Origin: Emiliania huxleyi CCMP1516
Lineage: Eukaryota; Haptophyta; Isochrysidales; Noelaerhabdaceae
Direction: 5' to 3'
NCBI RefSeq assembly: GCF_000372725.1
Contig: NW_005200599.1
Coordinates: 35,754-99,753, forward strand
Length of the DNA stretch: 64,000 nt
The notes beneath the pieces were generated by a model. The model ran no database searches, was not told the origin of the DNA, and was given only the letters and a program-made list of their open reading frames with translations. A program made the translations under genes and the position numbers. Of this stretch, positions 19,211 through 29,464 are shown one piece after another; position 1 is the stretch's first letter, and the number at the start of each line of letters is the position of its first letter.

Positions 19211-20430
19211 GGAGGATCGATCCGGATTTTAGTAGGCGCCCGCCGCAGGCGAAGAAAATTTGGGCGTCGGAGCGCCGTATCGATCACGGTGGGAGCCTCT
19301 TGGCCCCAGGCCGTGCCACGGCCGACTTAGCCGATGTAAGAGGCTCCCGCTGATCTTAGACCACGCAAGCACCCCAGCGTGCTTAAGCACACTTAGACTG
19401 ATTGATTGATGGGAAGGCGAAACACAGTCCGACCAACGACTGGGACACCAACGCGGTATGGGTGGACGCTAGACAGGCGATGACGGTCACACAGGAGCGA
19501 CACACAGAACCACAAGACAAGACACTCAGCCAAACTGACTGCCACACATCCTGAGCGAACTTCCCTAGTCACCCGCGGCCGGACTCCATCCGGCACGCGT
19601 CGCTGGGCGCTCAGAGCCGCGTCCCCTGCTCGCCACCCCGACGCCCAAGTGCGCCCGAGCGAACGACAGGCGGCACGCGAAGACTGGTTGCAATCCCGCC
19701 GACCGCGAGGCCGCGGGATGATGCGTGCGTGGTCTTGTAGTGGGTCTCGGAAGCTCTCCTCTCGGGCTAGGACCCGCTAGGCGTCGAGGCTCAGAACTTA
19801 GACTACTACCCATAACCCAACACCAGTGCAGTGCCAGTGGCAGCTGGCAGGGCAAGTGGCGGGGCGGGGTGGAGTGTGCCCTGCGTCTTTACCCTGGGAT
19901 TTCTCTGCCCAGTCCGGGGGTGGCACATCCGGGTGTTGGAAGTAAAGATATATTACTTTCTATCACGGACTGCGGACTCGTCGACCGCGCCTTGGCGTGA
20001 CCCGCTATTTCATATATAACAATGATCTGTGTGTGTGTATGAGTGCGAGTGTGTGTGAGTGTGTGTGTGTGTGGAGAAGCTTGTGTGTGTGTGTGTGTGT
20101 GCACGGCCCTCACGACTCGAGGCCTCCGTCCGTCGCCTCTCGTCTCATCGCCGTCTGGACAGCGGAGTGGCGAGGCGGCTGTTTGCAGGCGCCGCCTCTC
20201 GACTCGAGGCGTCCGTCCGTCGCCTCTCGTCTAGGTGACCCGCCGGACGGACGACCGGTCATGCCGCGCCTGCTTCCAGCCTAGTGCACATGCCCTGCAG
20301 CTGGTCCCTGGTCGGCACGTCGGTCTGCATCATCGCGCCCTTGAGCATCTGCACCGCGTCGGCCCTACGAGTGTCAGGAGTACGCGAGCGTCTTCGGGAG
20401 CTTGCGCTTTGTACAGTCCGAGTCTACGTG
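19211..20430. other. Repeat-rich intergenic stretch
   Basis: Contains an inverted repeat (GGGAGCCTCTT at 19290, AAGAGGCTCCC at 19339), dispersed element B copy 2 (19385-19735), a GT-rich patch (20028-20101) and two copies of a CGACTCGAGGC...CGTCGCCTCTCGTCT segment near 20111 and 20198. No gene recognised. Confidence 0.5.
19385..19735 (+). mobile_element. Dispersed element B, copy 2
   Basis: Nearly identical to 4542-4870, in the same orientation, with a few indels (for example GACAGGCGATGACGG versus GACGGGCGATGACGG). The identity over about 330 non-coding bases implies recent mobility or duplication. Confidence 0.65.
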
Positions 20431-20844
20431 CTAGTATGAGCCCGTATTAAGCATCTGAACGTCGCGCAGGTCGCTCCCGCCGTCCGCCTGCTCCTGCGCG
20501 ACAGCACCCTGCAGCGCCATGAAGCCCATCATCGCGCCCATCGGCCCCTCCGGGAAGCCCTCCTCCTTGAAGAAGCCGCCGAGAATCTTCGTGATCTCCG
20601 GCATCAGCTCCTGCGTGAGTTACGAGCACCATGAGCGTCAAGGTTCGCTCTTGAGCTGTGAGCTGTGAGGGTCCGCCCGCAGGCGTTTCGGAGTAGGTCA
20701 CGCCTGCGCCCGCTCGTCCGCTTCGGTGGTGTCTGACTGGGCAGCGAGCGCGTTGAGCTCATCCTGCTTCGCGGCGAGCTCCTTGATGACCTTCGCGAGG
20801 GCGCACTTGGCCTCGGGTACCGTGTACTTGATGCCGGGCTGCAT
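20431..20844 (-). CDS. Small two-exon protein of unknown function
   Basis: Proposed complement(join(20431..20610,20704..20844)), 106 residues. Exon 1 begins MQPGIKYTVPEAKCALAKVI and is helical and charged. The intron 20611-20703 is GC-AG (CAG|GCGTGA ... CGCAG|GAG). Exon 2 continues in frame as ELMPEITKILGGFFKEEGFP and a Gly/Met-rich helix, ending MLNTGSY. The splice restores one continuous frame with consistent character, which is the main support. I do not recognise a family. Confidence 0.5.
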
Positions 20845-21360
20845 TTTGCGCGACGGAGACGCGCAGACCCCTCGGCCAAAGGAAAATTTAAACAAAACAA
20901 CTCTCTCCGGATGCCTGGCGGTAATCTGCCTCGCGAGCCCACCGCTCGGCCTTGTAGTCATCTAGAAAGTTGGCCAGCGCGGGGGGCAACGAGATGTTGA
21001 CGAGCAACGAGCGGGCCAAAGGTTTGGCCTCGGCCCGCGTCCGGCGCGGCGAGTACTCCATGCACTGCGCTCTTGCCGCAATCGCGCGGCGGGGAGAGAG
21101 AGATTTTTAGCAATACCAAACAACTCTAACACTCACACGTAATTTGGGGCCTGGAGCCCTGTTCACGCGCGCGCGAGACGAGCCCTCGCATGCAGGTTTG
21201 CGAGTGGCAGCGGCTCCGCGCCGCCGGCCGAGCCGCGGCGCTCCTCGACCTCACTGCGCCCGTCTATTTCCAGATGCCAATGCCCCCGCGCTGAGTTGCC
21301 ACCTCAAGCGTTGAAAAGTTTACCCGCGCGTAAAATTCTTTTCAGAATGAGCAGCTGAAA
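20845..21360. other. Intergenic, no gene recognised
   Basis: Two short A/T patches within GC-rich DNA (near 20880 and 21110) and, just before the next gene, TAAAATTCTTTTCAG (21331-21345). A three-codon upstream ORF (ATG AGC AGC TGA) begins at 21347. Confidence 0.4.
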
Positions 21361-21885
21361 ATGAGTGAACCTGCACGGCTCACGAACTTGGTCGTGCGCG
21401 GCTACCACTTTTCTGGCCGGCAGCCTACGATTGTGTCGACCATCGCAGGCGCATGCACATCCTCATTTGCAGGCACGGTGTTCTCTACCGACTTTTGCGG
21501 AATGATGCGGGCTCTCTCAGGATCAGACAGCTTTAGCGAAGGCGATCCGGCCGCCTACAGCGATCTGGCACGCCGTCTTCTGGTCCCGCCAAGTCTCAAA
21601 AAAGAGGAGGCGCGCGCCGAGGCGGCGCTACAGTCGGTTGTGGCAACCATCGCGTCGACCAACCCTGACACGATCGACAGCTCTTTGATGCGGCGCTTTG
21701 ACGATGCAAACTTGAAGTTCACGCTTGCAAAGCGCGCAGTCGACTCGATCGTTGCGAAGGGCTCGCGTGCACTTCGAGAGCCCTTCGGCACCGGGCGCCG
21801 CGTTGCAGTCGTCACGAACATCGTGGCCCGGCTTGGGAATATAGGGATATGGGGACACGGCGGACTATTCATCACTCTGGAATGA
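21361..21885 (+). CDS. Hypothetical protein, 174 residues
   Basis: A clean frame from ATG 21361 to TGA. The protein mixes a beta-like N-terminal half (RLTNLVVRGYHFSGRQPTIV) with a helical C-terminal half and has no signal peptide. The AAATTCTTTT box lies 16-29 bp upstream. A (GA)n tract follows the stop directly. No family recognised; the antisense frame is also long, so coding status rests on start context and composition. Confidence 0.45.
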   Translation: MSEPARLTNLVVRGYHFSGRQPTIVSTIAGACTSSFAGTVFSTDFCGMMRALSGSDSFSEGDPAAYSDLARRLLVPPSLKKEEARAEAALQSVVATIASTNPDTIDSSLMRRFDDANLKFTLAKRAVDSIVAKGSRALREPFGTGRRVAVVTNIVARLGNIGIWGHGGLFITLE

Positions 21886-22364
21886 GAGAGAGAGAGAGAG
21901 CGAGGGAAGGAGAGAGAGAGAAGGAGAATAATAGGTGAAGCCTCTCGATGTAGGTCAGGCCACCGGTCCTCATGGGCGTCCTCGTGCCTCACCTCCTGCG
22001 ACACCCGTACCCCCGCACCATCTCCGTCGCTTGGTTCCATAACCTCTGCCACAACCGGGAGCGGCCAGGACTCATAGACTCGGTCGAGAGACCCCAGATT
22101 GGCACTCATGCCTCTCTGGACAGGGTGGCCCGCCAGCACACACACACACACGGTGGCCCGCCACAAGGACCCCAGGAATTGCGACTCGCCGCTTTCCTCC
22201 CGCTGTGATTCTGTGTGAGCTCTGTGTCTTGTTTTGCCAACAATACACCTTACACACAGATCTATGGCCGGGGGCGCATGCTGTGAATCACAGGCCAGCG
22301 CACAGCGCCATAGGAGGTATTTTCTTCTCAATAACAAGGCTGTGAAGTGACACGCCATCATGAA
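21886..22364. other. Intergenic with GA tract, no gene recognised
   Basis: GA-rich repeat at 21886-21935, short CA repeat at 22138-22151; no domains. Confidence 0.4.
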
Positions 22365-23576
22365 ATGCAGGAGGCCAAGAGGATGCCCTCGGAATCGTGC
22401 AGCGCGGCTGCAGCATCCTTCACGCCGTCGGCGCTGGCCGCGCTGCTCCGAGAGCATGCGCCGCTGCACGCGGGTGAATCGCACGTCACGGGTCCGAGAA
22501 ATTCTTTGAGTAGCAACGAGCTCATCCGGTTGGCGGCAGCCGCGGATGAGCGAGGCGACCTCATCTCGGCGGCGGATCTTCACTTGGATTTACTCGAGCT
22601 CACCAGAAGCGACACGTACACTAAATCAGCCACCGAGCGATTGCAGAAATTGTATCCAATGGGCGATGCGTCGCGTGTATCGCGCAACCATTCGGACACG
22701 TTCCGAACTGCTGTGGAGCAGAGCGTGGCCGCGGGCAAGGCTGAGGTGCTCTCGGCTTCGCCACCCCTGTATCTCCTGCACGACGTGCTGAGTGCGACCG
22801 AGGTTGCGGATCTCCGTGGAGTCGTCGCGCGCCGGCGCGACTTGTGGGGCGCATCGCACCCGCTCGTGTGCTTCCAGCACGACGCGTTCACGGGACACCC
22901 GGGCCTCACTCACGCTTTCGACTGGATGCGTGGGCGTCCCGGCGCAGGCGGCCGCGGCTGCTTCGCGCAGGCCGCCTCGCGTGCCACCTACGCGCACGTG
23001 CCGTGGAGCGAGAGCCTCTTTGTGTACCGCGGGCAGGAGGCCCTCTTTGACGGCATCAGCCGGCGCGTTCAGGAGATGTCCGGCTTGCACGATACACACG
23101 CCTACAGCTGGCAGGCCCTGACTTACGAGGCCGGGCGCGACGGCGGTTACGCCGACCACACCGACTGCGAGCACGCGGCCGACTTGCTCGGGCGCGGCGA
23201 GCGCATGGCCACGCTGCTCGTGTACCTCACGGACGACTTCGACGGCGGCGAGACGGAGTTCCCCAAGCTGGGTTTGAAGGTCAAGCCGCCCGTGGGCTCG
23301 GCCCTGCTCTTTTACAACTTCGGGCCAGGCTGGGGCGGCCGCGCGTGCAGCGCGGAGGCGGCGCACCGCTCGAACCGCGTGACGCGCGGCAGCAAGGTCG
23401 TGCTGCAGAGGTGGCACTCGTACCAAGAGCAGCCGTTCCTCGCCGGCCGGCCCATTCTGTCGCAGCGTGGCCGGCGGCCGTTCCAGCCCGTCGTCTCGTG
23501 CGATTATGTGAGCGGCCTGCGCACAAACGTCTCGTGCCGGTGGTACAACTCGGACGTGCCGTGGACGACGGCCTAA
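22365..23576 (+). CDS. Prolyl 4-hydroxylase-like 2-oxoglutarate/Fe(II) oxygenase
   Basis: A 403-residue intronless frame from ATG 22365. The catalytic double-stranded beta-helix is clear in the C-terminal half: the iron ligands H265 and D267 (GGYADHTDCEHA), the GGETEFP strand that follows, and the distal H334 with K344 for 2-oxoglutarate (AAHRSNRVTRGSKVVLQRW). The N-terminal 150 residues are helical and could serve as a peptide-binding or dimerisation part. Members hydroxylate proline or similar residues in secreted or cell-wall proteins, usually in the endoplasmic reticulum; no signal peptide is seen, so location is open. A second gene of this family lies at 43.6 kb. Confidence 0.85.
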   Translation: MQEAKRMPSESCSAAAASFTPSALAALLREHAPLHAGESHVTGPRNSLSSNELIRLAAAADERGDLISAADLHLDLLELTRSDTYTKSATERLQKLYPMGDASRVSRNHSDTFRTAVEQSVAAGKAEVLSASPPLYLLHDVLSATEVADLRGVVARRRDLWGASHPLVCFQHDAFTGHPGLTHAFDWMRGRPGAGGRGCFAQAASRATYAHVPWSESLFVYRGQEALFDGISRRVQEMSGLHDTHAYSWQALTYEAGRDGGYADHTDCEHAADLLGRGERMATLLVYLTDDFDGGETEFPKLGLKVKPPVGSALLFYNFGPGWGGRACSAEAAHRSNRVTRGSKVVLQRWHSYQEQPFLAGRPILSQRGRRPFQPVVSCDYVSGLRTNVSCRWYNSDVPWTTA

Positions 23577-23946
23577 TACTGTTGAAGGATAGTAATAAGG
23601 CAGGGTGGTCGGAGGGCGCCCGGAGACACGGATATGTTCATAACCCAAAGCAAGCTTTTACGTGTCCACGGCCCCTCAACGCCGACGCGCGACGGAGAGA
23701 TTGCCCCAACCGCCGCTCGGCCGTCCGAAAGAATTTTACAACGAAACCTCTCACGACACCGGGTACGGGACTGGCACTGCAAAGGCGACGGCTTAGAAGC
23801 CGTCGCCCAGACAGTTGCCTTCCGTCCTAAAAAAGAAATCGTGCGCGCGGCTGCAGCTTGAGGAACGCGACGAGCGGCTCAAGTGCAGCTTGAGGAACGC
23901 TCAAGTGCAGCTCGCGCGTGGGCAGCGGTTCGAACATTCGCTTGTC
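23577..23946. other. Short intergenic stretch with retroelement tail
   Basis: Contains a minus-strand retroelement A tail (23715-23783) and hairpin (23784-23807), then the ABC1 kinase 5' flank. A 15-mer (GCAGCTTGAGGAACG) is repeated at 23851 and 23885. Confidence 0.45.
23715..23807 (-). mobile_element. Retroelement family A, variant 3' tail with hairpin
   Basis: In reverse complement: stem-loop GGCGACGGCTTCTAAGCCGT-type, then GCAGTGCCAGTCCCGTACCC, GTGTCGTGAGAGG and TTGTAAAATTCTTTCGG. The tail matches family A, but the hairpin sequence is different from GGAGTCGC...GGCGGCTCC. Confidence 0.55.
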
Positions 23947-26175
23947 ATGGCTGAACAGCTGGCGGCTAACGAAGTGGCCTCGGTCAAAGAGAAGCCTCCG
24001 CCGCCGCCGCCGCAGTCCTCCGCCGACGGCGCGACGAGAGCGTTTGGGGCCATGGCGCTCTTTACCGCCGCCAAGGCCGCCTACGACAAGGTTGACCCGC
24101 TCGACGCTGCTGCGCGGGAGGCGCTGCACCAGAAGTACGCGGCCAAGGCGGTGACGCTCGCGCGCAAGCAGGGCGGGGTCTACGTCAAGGCAGCGCAGCA
24201 GATCGCCTCACTCCAGGGAGGTTCGGGCGGCGGCGGCGTGCCACCCGCCTACACGACCGCTCTCGCAGAGCTGACGGACCGCGCGGCTCCACAAGACCTG
24301 CGCCTCTTCGAGGCGATGATTGCGGAGGAGCTGTGCGTGCCCGGCTGGACGGTCGACGCGCCCAGTGGCAGCGGCCTTGCTGCAGTGCGGTGCCCCGCCA
24401 TCGCCGCCGCGTCGCTCTCTCAAGTCCACCGCGCGAGCGCGGAGGACGGCAGCGAGCTCGCGCTCAAGCTGCAGTTCCCCTGGCTGGCCGAGCAGGTGCC
24501 GACCGACTTTGCCGTCTTCAAGATGGTTGCCGGGCAGATGCAGCCGGGCGGGTTCGACGTCTCGTGGCTGGTCGACGACCTGCAGAAGCACGTCCTCTCG
24601 GAGCTCGACTTTCTGACGGAGGCGCGGCACGCGGGGGAAGCGGCCGCCGCTCTCGCGCCGCGGGGCGAGTCGGTCCTCGTCCCAGCGGTGCGAATCGCCA
24701 CCCGCCGGCTGCTCGCGACGGAATGGGTCGAGGGCTTGCTCCGCGTCGACGACGCCGCCGGCCTGGCCGCCGCGGGGATCTGCCGCCGCGCCGCCGGCCG
24801 GCTGGTGGCGGACGTGCTGCTGGGAGAGATGCCGCTGCGGCACGGCTTGGTGCACGGCGACCCGCACTCTGGCAACGTCTACCTCCGCCGTCCCGCCGCC
24901 GCCTCCGGCATCCCCGAGCAGCTGGTCCTCCTCGACCACGGCCTGTACCACCACCCGCCCGCGCAGCTGCGGCTCGCCGTCTGCAGGCTGGTGCTCGCCT
25001 GCGCGCGGCCGTGGGTCTCGAGCGAGCGGGTGCGCGCCTGCGCCGAGCCGCTAGCAAACGAGCTCTGGCCGCTGCTGCCGCTGCTCCTCTCGCCCGCCTT
25101 TGCGCTCGGCACCGGCCTATCTCTCTCGGACTTGGGCGAGGCGGCGGTGGGTCGGATCCCGCCGTCGGTCGGGTGAGAGACGCCGAGATGCAGCCGAGAT
25201 ACAGCCGCGACACAGCAGAGGTACAGCTGAGGTGCAGCCGAGACACAGCTGAGGTGCAGCTGAGGTGCAGCTGAGACACAGCTGAGGTGCAGCCGAGGTG
25301 CAGCCGAGGTGCAGCCGAGACACGGCCGAGGTGCGGCCGAGGTACAGCCACAACATTGCGCCGCAATACAGCCTAGAAACAGCCGCCCGCCCCCGGTCTT
25401 GGTGGCGGCGCCATACTGTGAAACGGAAGCGCGAGACAAGGAAGCTGCGAGTAGGTACGAGGCGGTGTGGCGCGCGCTCGTCGCGATCCACGACGGCGAG
25501 ATCTAGCCGAGATCTAGCCGAGATCTAGCCGAGATCTAGCCGAGATCTAGCCGAGATCTAGCCGAGATCTAGCCGAGATCTAGCCGAGATCTAGCCGAGA
25601 TCTAGCCGAGATCTAGCCGAGATCTAGCCGAGATCTAGCCGAGATCTAGCCGAGATCTAGCCGAGATCTAGCCGAGATCTAGCCGAGATCTAGCCGAGAT
25701 CTAGCCGAGATCTAGCCGAGATCTAGCCGAGATCTAGCCGAGATCTAGCCGAGATCTAGCCGAGATCTAGCCGAGATCTAGCGAGGGCGACGAGCAGAGC
25801 CTTTCTCGGCCTGAGGAAGCAGCAGGATCGACTCATCGGCATCCCGTCCGCTATTAACGACTGCTAGGCGACGGGCAGAGCCTGCTCGGCCTGCTCCACT
25901 CTCTGGGGTATGTGCGCGGCCTCCTCAACTCCTTGGGCACGCCCGAGCGCGAGCGCGTGGCCGCCCTCGCCACGCACGCCGCCGCCGCCCTCGCCGAGGC
26001 GGGCGAGACGGCGCCCTCCCGCCCCCTCGCCCTTCTTCGCGTGCATGCTCTCTTCTGGGTCCTCGCCGCTGCGCGATTCGCCGCCGCCGCCGCGTCGCTC
26101 GCCACCGCCCGCCTCGCCGTCGCGGTCGCCCTCGCCGCCGTCGCCGCCGCCGTCGCGGTCGCCGCCCACGCGTAG
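23947..26175 (+). CDS. ABC1/ADCK/UbiB-type atypical kinase, three exons
   Basis: Proposed join(23947..25172,25455..25495,25868..26175), 524 residues. Family marks: an Ala-rich nucleotide loop (IAAASLSQVHRA, about residue 155), the Lys of ALKLQFP, Glu in SELDFLTEA, the catalytic HGDPHSGN (about residue 302) and LLDHGLY in place of DFG (about residue 328). The family KxGQ motif appears as VKAAQQIASLQ, so its Gly is Ala here. Relatives act in coenzyme Q or plastid lipid metabolism in mitochondria or chloroplasts. The C-terminus is a long Ala-rich helix, possibly a membrane anchor. Intron 1 is GT-AG with degenerate GCAGCTGAGGT repeats; intron 2 is GC-AG with an 11-mer array. ATG 23947 is the first in frame; ATG 24052 is an alternative. 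Confidence 0.8.
25190..25345. repeat. Degenerate CCGAGACACAG/CTGAGGTGCAG array in intron 1 of the ABC1 gene
   Basis: About fifteen units of 10-11 bp alternating AGCCGAGRYACA and AGCTGAGGTGC forms, all inside the GT-AG intron 25173-25454. Confidence 0.8.
25501..25780. repeat. 11-bp tandem array (ATCTAGCCGAG), about 25 copies
   Basis: A virtually perfect array inside the intron 25496-25867. The perfection implies recent expansion. It contains the CCGAGAT word shared by arrays in other introns of the window. There are no unique spacers, so it is not a CRISPR. Confidence 0.95.
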
Positions 26176-27789
26176 CCGCGACGAGCGCGTGTAGGAGGGG
26201 GCTTTGCGATGTAGGACTAGAACTAGCGCACACTTGCGGGCCAACTCAGCGCGCGAGATTGGGGTCAGAGGCAGCAGGTGTGTTAGGGCGCAGTAGAGTA
26301 GTCATTGCGCTGGCTGGCGAACGCGGTGCCGAGGCAAGTTTCATCAGGTCTGTGCACCGCAGCAGCTCCAATCAGACACTAAGCTAAGTCAAAAAAACCG
26401 AGCCGATCGAGGGGTCCCGCGTACGAGCGGTCGCACACTGAGACTCGGTACCCCCCCTGTGCACACAGTGTGCACACCTAAAAGGGGGTCACCCCCCCCC
26501 CCCCCCTAGCAGCAGAGCTCTGCCTGTGGGGGGTGCTGGCATCTCTGTGCAGACAGCTGTATTGCAATAAGAGCTCTAAGTAGCATGCGTTCCAAGTGGC
26601 GAGAATTTGTGGTCGCACCAAAATCAGTGGTCTCACCGGCGGGCCCTCCTACTGCCACGTGCCAGCCGGGCGGTGCGGGGCACGCAAGCCTCTCTTCTAC
26701 GCCTCTCGTGCCTCGCGGCGCCTCTGCTTCAAGGAGGGAAGATACGGCTCTCGCAGCTGTGGCACAGCGGAGAGCACAGAGGGCGGTACAAGTCCATCAG
26801 ACATGGTTCCCTATCTTTGCATGCTCGTTGTTCATGGTGATATCCGCGCGAGGTCATACGCCACAGGCCAGCAATCACTCGGCGATGAGACTACTGATTT
26901 GGCGCGACGCTCTGACACCGAGTGTTGCTCGACGCTGCGACACCGCCGAGTACCGCGTGCAGGGCTCAACCTCGCGGAGTACATCTCTCGCTATCATCCC
27001 GCTTCGCGGCGGTGCGTCGGGCTGCTTGATTTGTCGGAAGACACCCACATCTCTGCTGCTGGAGGAGAGCTTCCGATAATCATAGTGGGTTCGCGATGGA
27101 CCAGCCAGGGGGGCGGCGGCGGCGAAGAGGCGGGAGCTGGGTCCAGTGTTCTCTGCTGCCAGCCCCTTGGAGTGTGAAAGGCTTCGTAGCCCTCCGGTCT
27201 ACTACTCAAGATCCGCAGGACGGGAGGGAAAAAAAAGCAAGCGAGTGTTTTGTTGCTGGGGGGGTCGCCCCCCCCCTCCCCCCCAAGCAGCAGAGTTTTG
27301 TTGCTGGGGGGGTTAGACCCCCCCCCCCCCCCCTAGCAGCAGGGAAGTGAATGACTTCGCGTCTGCTTTGCCGATCCGTTTTTATATTGATACCAAAGGG
27401 AGGGCTACACGAGGCCCTCTACGCTGGGGTGCCGTAGCTGACACGATACAACCATCTCGACGACAACACAGTGTATCAGCGTCTCGTGTGTCGTGCGGCG
27501 TCCCTGTGGTTGTGGTTGTGAGAGGGGGGGGGTACGGCTTTAGGAATACACCGGCGCGTAGGGGGCCTCCTTTGTACCAGTCTGAGACGTTCGTCTCCAT
27601 GCGAGCTAAACAGTCAGTACTAACCACGTGCATGTGTGCGTTCGATCCGAGGCCCTTGCACTTGCTGCCGGCCCCTCACTGTAATGAGGACGAAGTTGCT
27701 CAGATTCGTCGACCGCGGCGCGGCTCTAGGGGGCGGGCGGGGTTTGCCCCCCGAAACTGGCACCCGCCCAGGCTAGCCAGAGTTGCAGC
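26176..27789. other. Gene-poor stretch with C/G homopolymer hairpins
   Basis: Short overlapping frames (26585-27180) lack domains. Homopolymer structures occur at 26485-26535 and 27248-27345. The plus-strand frame from 27347 overlaps the membrane gene on the other strand and is treated as a shadow. Confidence 0.4.
27248..27345. repeat. Two G7/C-run hairpin units with GTTGCTG / AGCAGCAG ends
   Basis: Twice the sequence reads TTTTGTTGCTGGGGGGG, short loop, a C run of 9-15, then AGCAGCAG. A related C-run with TAGCAGCAGAG lies at 26490-26518. Each unit can fold on itself. Confidence 0.65.
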
Positions 27790-28503
27790 TCAAGTGCTCA
27801 TGCGGGTAGAGGACAGCATTTCCTTTTCGCAGCGCATCTTTTCCTTCAGCTCCTTTTCGTTCGTGGGGAGGATCGGCACCGACAGGCCCTTCTTGATCCC
27901 AGTAAGCAAGGAATGGTTGTGCGTCCGACGATGCCGTGGCGCAGCGTACTTGTATATGTTGTACGTGAGAGGCCACAGGAAGCGCGTCAACACCAGCACG
28001 CTCGTGATGACGGCAAACCTGGCAGGGGGCGCAAGGGGGTTTTGGGCATGGGGTGCAGGTAAGGGGCATAATTATGGCTGCGCGCACCACCCCTCAGTAG
28101 ACAGAGTGCCAGAGCGCTGCTCTCGAGCCTTTTTCAGAAGCTCATTTATGAGAGTGATCGCAATCGCTGGGATCGCCTCACCCAACTCCTCGACGAGTAG
28201 TCCGATATTGGTCGTCCAATATTGGTCAATAGTGCTTTTGTCGACATCCAGTCCAAGAAGCCTCTTCCTCACCCAAGTCAAAAAGCACGGGAAGAGCACG
28301 AACAGCCGTAGATTCATTCCAAGCATCAAGCACAACAGGAGTGCAGGGGGCCAAACGACCAGCAGGATGAGAATTGCGAACGTGATTGAGACGATTCCAG
28401 CGAGCACCATTAAGAGGGCGAATGTCACCCAGCACATGAAGTGAAACACAGCAGACTCAGTATTTCTGCCCCAGTCGCCGTCGCCGTAGCTAAACTTGAT
28501 CAT
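27790..28503 (-). CDS. Small multipass membrane protein, two exons
   Basis: Proposed complement(join(27790..28018,28091..28503)), 213 residues; the 72-bp GT-AG intron leaves the frame intact. The start MIKFSYGDGDWGRN is followed by two strong hydrophobic segments (FMCWVTFALLMVLAGIVSIT and a second one, VVWPPALLLCLMLGMN), a helical charged stretch (IDQYWTTNIGLLVEELGEAI) and, in exon 2, VITSVLVLTRFLWPLTYNIY, which may be another helix, then a Lys-rich tail. Function unknown. No relative was recognised. Confidence 0.65.
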
Positions 28504-28696
28504 CGATTGCGCCTCCGCCTCCCTCGCCCCCCTCGCCCGCCGCGCCTCCCTCGCCTCCCTCGCCTCCCTCGCCCGCCGCGGCCCCCTCACACGGCAGAGG
28601 AGCAATGTCGAGGAGCGCGGAGTGTAGCGCCTCCGCCGCCTCCTCCTCCTCCGCCGCCTCCGCCTCCTCCTCCGCCTCCTCCGCCGCCTCCGCCAC
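28504..28696. repeat. Low-complexity CTC/GCC-rich spacer
   Basis: Imperfect CCTCGCCTCC and CCTCCGCCGCC repeats between two minus-strand genes. No support for coding; the Arg-rich frame through it is a by-product. Confidence 0.7.
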
Positions 28697-29352
28697 CTAG
28701 CCAGCAAAGGCCTCGACCTTCTTCGGCAGCAGCTGCTGGTGCGTGTCGCCGTGACCCAACTGGCCCCATCCCCCGCCGCCCCAGCTCCAGACAGAGCCGC
28801 TGCCGGTGAAGGCGAGGCTGTGCTTGTTTGCAGCCGAGACGCTCACGGCGCGCTCGCCGCCCAGCGATATAGAGGGGAGGAGGGTCGGCGTGTTGAGCCG
28901 CGCCACGCCCTCGCCGTGGCCAAAAGGAGGCCTGCGACGTGCTCCTCCGAGCCGCACGACGAGAGCCGCCCCTCGCCGTCGATGAAGACGCTATGCTGAC
29001 TGCCTGCCACAGCCCTCGCCGGCTGGTTGGACTCGCACAGCAACGCAGCGAGACACAGCCACCGCACGGGGCAGCCCTCGTCCTCAGGCTGCGCTGGCAG
29101 CTCGAAGCCGCGCTCTTGCGCCCACAAGCGGATGGCCTCCTTAGTGAGCGAGGCGTGGAAGAGCAGCGAGACGGCCGCGACGCGAGCGATGTCGACGGGG
29201 CTGTCGCAGCGGGAGAGGGCGCGCTCGAGGAGGTCCGTGGGGACGTCGAGGAGGCAGGCGGGCGGCGGCGTTTCCGGCGAGGGGGCGGCGGCGGCGGAGG
29301 CGGTGGCCCCGGGGGCGAGGCGGCGCGAGCGGCGGCGCGGCGGGGCAGACAT
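28697..29352 (-). pseudogene. F-box/RCC1-type protein, broken by a one-base frameshift and short
   Basis: Starts at ATG 29352. Residues 30-80 (CLLDVPTDLLERALSRCDSP onward) look like an F-box. The last part is the beginning of an RCC1 propeller (HSVFIDGEGRLSSCGSEEHV; later KHSLAFTGSGSVWSWGGGG and GQLGHGDTHQQLLPKKVEAF). Sense moves from one frame to another at the T run near 28918-28922; one extra T would restore GLLFGHGEG. The gene then stops after about one and a half RCC1 blades, far fewer than the usual seven. Relatives would act as ubiquitin ligase adaptors. Decay, or a consensus error plus a natural short form, are both possible. Confidence 0.6.
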
Positions 29353-29464
29353 CGCGAGGAAAAGAATTCATTAGGCCCCAGCATTCCTAAAAAGAATAGG
29401 ATTCCTACATCGAAGGCTAAGCTCAAAAAGAATTTTTACCGCCCGCCCCCCCCCCCCCCCGGCC
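29353..29464. promoter_or_regulatory. 112-bp divergent promoter region
   Basis: The start codons at 29352 (-) and 29465 (+) face away from each other across 112 bp. It holds AAAAGAATTC near the left gene, AAAAAGAATTTTTACC near the right gene, and a C16 run directly before the right ATG. A shared bidirectional promoter is inferred from spacing. Confidence 0.45.

Noticed and set aside
25501-25780. CRISPR-like direct repeats
   Set aside because: The 11-bp units follow one another without spacers, and the array lies in an intron of a nuclear gene.
27347-28444. Plus-strand ORF of 365 codons
   Set aside because: It overlaps the spliced membrane gene on the minus strand, begins with a non-ATG codon and contains no domain.
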